A DNA stretch of 5,803 bases. Origin: Desulfobulbaceae bacterium (GTDB lineage: Bacteria; Desulfobacterota; Desulfobulbia; Desulfobulbales; Desulfocapsaceae). The notes beneath the pieces were generated by a model. It searched no databases. It saw nothing but the letters and a program-made list of their open reading frames with translations, and had not been told where the DNA came from. Below are positions 5,144 to 5,803 of this stretch, one piece after another. Made by a program: the position numbers and the translations under genes. The stretch spans positions 1 to 5,803 of the forward strand of contig JAHEMX010000258.1 in assembly GCA_024643445.1 (NCBI GenBank), in the 5' to 3' direction. How positions within the stretch are numbered: the first letter of the stretch is position 1; every line of letters starts with the position of its first letter.

Positions 5144-5803
5144 TCAATGTTTTATCACATTCCTGATATGACGCCAGAAGAAATGCAGTCTCAGGAGAGG
5201 ATTAAGCAGCAGATTCAGCCTCGAACAACCCCAGAGCTGCCTGGCGTCGCTCTTTTTGACGTTGACGGGTCTCGTCTTGCCGTGGAAATCGTCAAGATGA
5301 TGTTTATGGCGAATGGAAATCACTTCTGCGGTTTTTGGAAAGGCCAGTTTTGCCGCCATGACATAATGAAACCAGGGCCGATAATCCTCCAGCCTATAGC
5401 CAAGAAGAGCAGACGCCGCCGCAAATGGTCCTGCAGCATCAATGATACCCTGCTGCAGCGGAGCGAAATAGTCATCCTGCTCCTTCTCGGCTTGTCCAAT
5501 GGCGTCTTCAGTGCCTCGAAATTTCAAACAATACCCGCCATCTTCCAGTTCATAACCATCAAGTGTCGGAAACGGTGCCCGGCAGGCTTCTTCAAAAAGA
5601 TCGCGGGCATAGAGAATACAACTTGCGCTGAGATCAAAACGGTGACGATCATAGATGACGCCCTGGATACTGTTTTTCAGATCATCAGGAAAGGCTATAC
5701 CCCGCGTGGCCGCAAACAGAAAACCATGGAATCGCGGACAATCCTTGCGATGTTTGACCGCATTATAGAGGAATCGCTGTATCGTTCCCAGCCAGCCGAT
5801 ATC
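5144..5803 (-). CDS. Probable family 2 glycosyltransferase, C-terminal part (5' end outside window)
   Basis: On the minus strand the frame is open from the right edge (5803) to TGA at 5146-5144, giving 219 residues. A TTG at 5527 is internal, since the upstream codons read on without a stop and make sensible protein. The stretch CILYARDLFEEA, then GYELEDGGYCLKFRG, matches the spacing of the GT-A family 2 segment in which an R-x-x-F-E element precedes an acidic E-D pair (5545-5540) followed by a C-L-[RK]-x-R pattern. I read this as the acceptor-side/catalytic-base region of a GT2 enzyme. The nucleotide-sugar-binding DXD half would lie outside the window. The tail (RLNLLLNPLLRLHFFWRHIRNVIKH) is basic and aromatic and could sit on the membrane. 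Such enzymes add sugars from nucleotide donors at the cytoplasmic face. It is coupled to the next ORF by a one-base gap. Coding status is strong; the family call is moderate. Confidence 0.6.
   Translation of the reverse strand, partial: DIGWLGTIQRFLYNAVKHRKDCPRFHGFLFAATRGIAFPDDLKNSIQGVIYDRHRFDLSASCILYARDLFEEACRAPFPTLDGYELEDGGYCLKFRGTEDAIGQAEKEQDDYFAPLQQGIIDAAGPFAAASALLGYRLEDYRPWFHYVMAAKLAFPKTAEVISIRHKHHLDDFHGKTRPVNVKKSDARQLWGCSRLNLLLNPLLRLHFFWRHIRNVIKH

Noticed and set aside
5431..5458. Inverted repeat CTGCAGCA / TGCTGCAG with a 12-base loop in the glycosyltransferase gene
   Set aside because: It is short, has a long loop and lies inside a coding frame; chance is sufficient.
5144..5527. Treating the TTG at 5527 as the start of a 127-residue protein
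   Set aside because: The frame stays open to the window edge and the residues upstream of the TTG complete the glycosyltransferase-like motif (ELED before GGYCLKFR), so the TTG is an internal Leu codon.

Overview
The window is a densely packed piece of bacterial chromosome with seven protein-coding regions on two convergent blocks and almost no empty DNA. The likely source is an anaerobic bacterium, possibly a member of the Desulfobacterota. This rests on a tungsten-type aldehyde ferredoxin oxidoreductase (AOR) followed directly by its own MoaD-like protein, on moderate GC content, and on one clear Gram-negative-style ribosome binding site. It is an inference, because no rRNA or other phylogenetic marker is present.

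Plus-strand block (1-3002). The window opens inside the C-terminal part of an AOR gene; both metal-pterin motifs are visible. A 74-residue MoaD/ThiS-like protein ending in Gly-Gly-Gly starts on the base after the AOR stop codon. An acylphosphatase of normal family length follows after a 67-base gap that contains a weak hairpin plus T-run. Next is a double ATP-binding subunit of the oligopeptide/dipeptide/nickel ABC transporter type (YejF/GsiA-like architecture). It is the last gene before the strand switch and has no permease or binding protein beside it in the window.

Minus-strand block (3027-5803). Reading leftward from the right edge there is the C-terminal part of a probable family 2 glycosyltransferase, then a 78-codon Arg-rich ORF of unknown function, then a 625-residue polytopic membrane protein that resembles DUF2142/GT-C-type glycosyltransferases. 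Each stop codon is separated from the next ATG by a single base, so the three look like one translationally coupled operon, probably for a cell-surface polysaccharide or glycolipid.

The two blocks converge with only 24 bases between stop codons and no convincing terminator. The most unexpected signal is a long, nearly perfect hairpin (14-bp perfect stem, 5-base loop, plus a further 7-bp outer stem) inside the start of the MoaD-like gene at 751-800. Chance or protein coding alone does not easily explain it. I found no CRISPR array, tRNA, rRNA, insertion sequence or attachment site.
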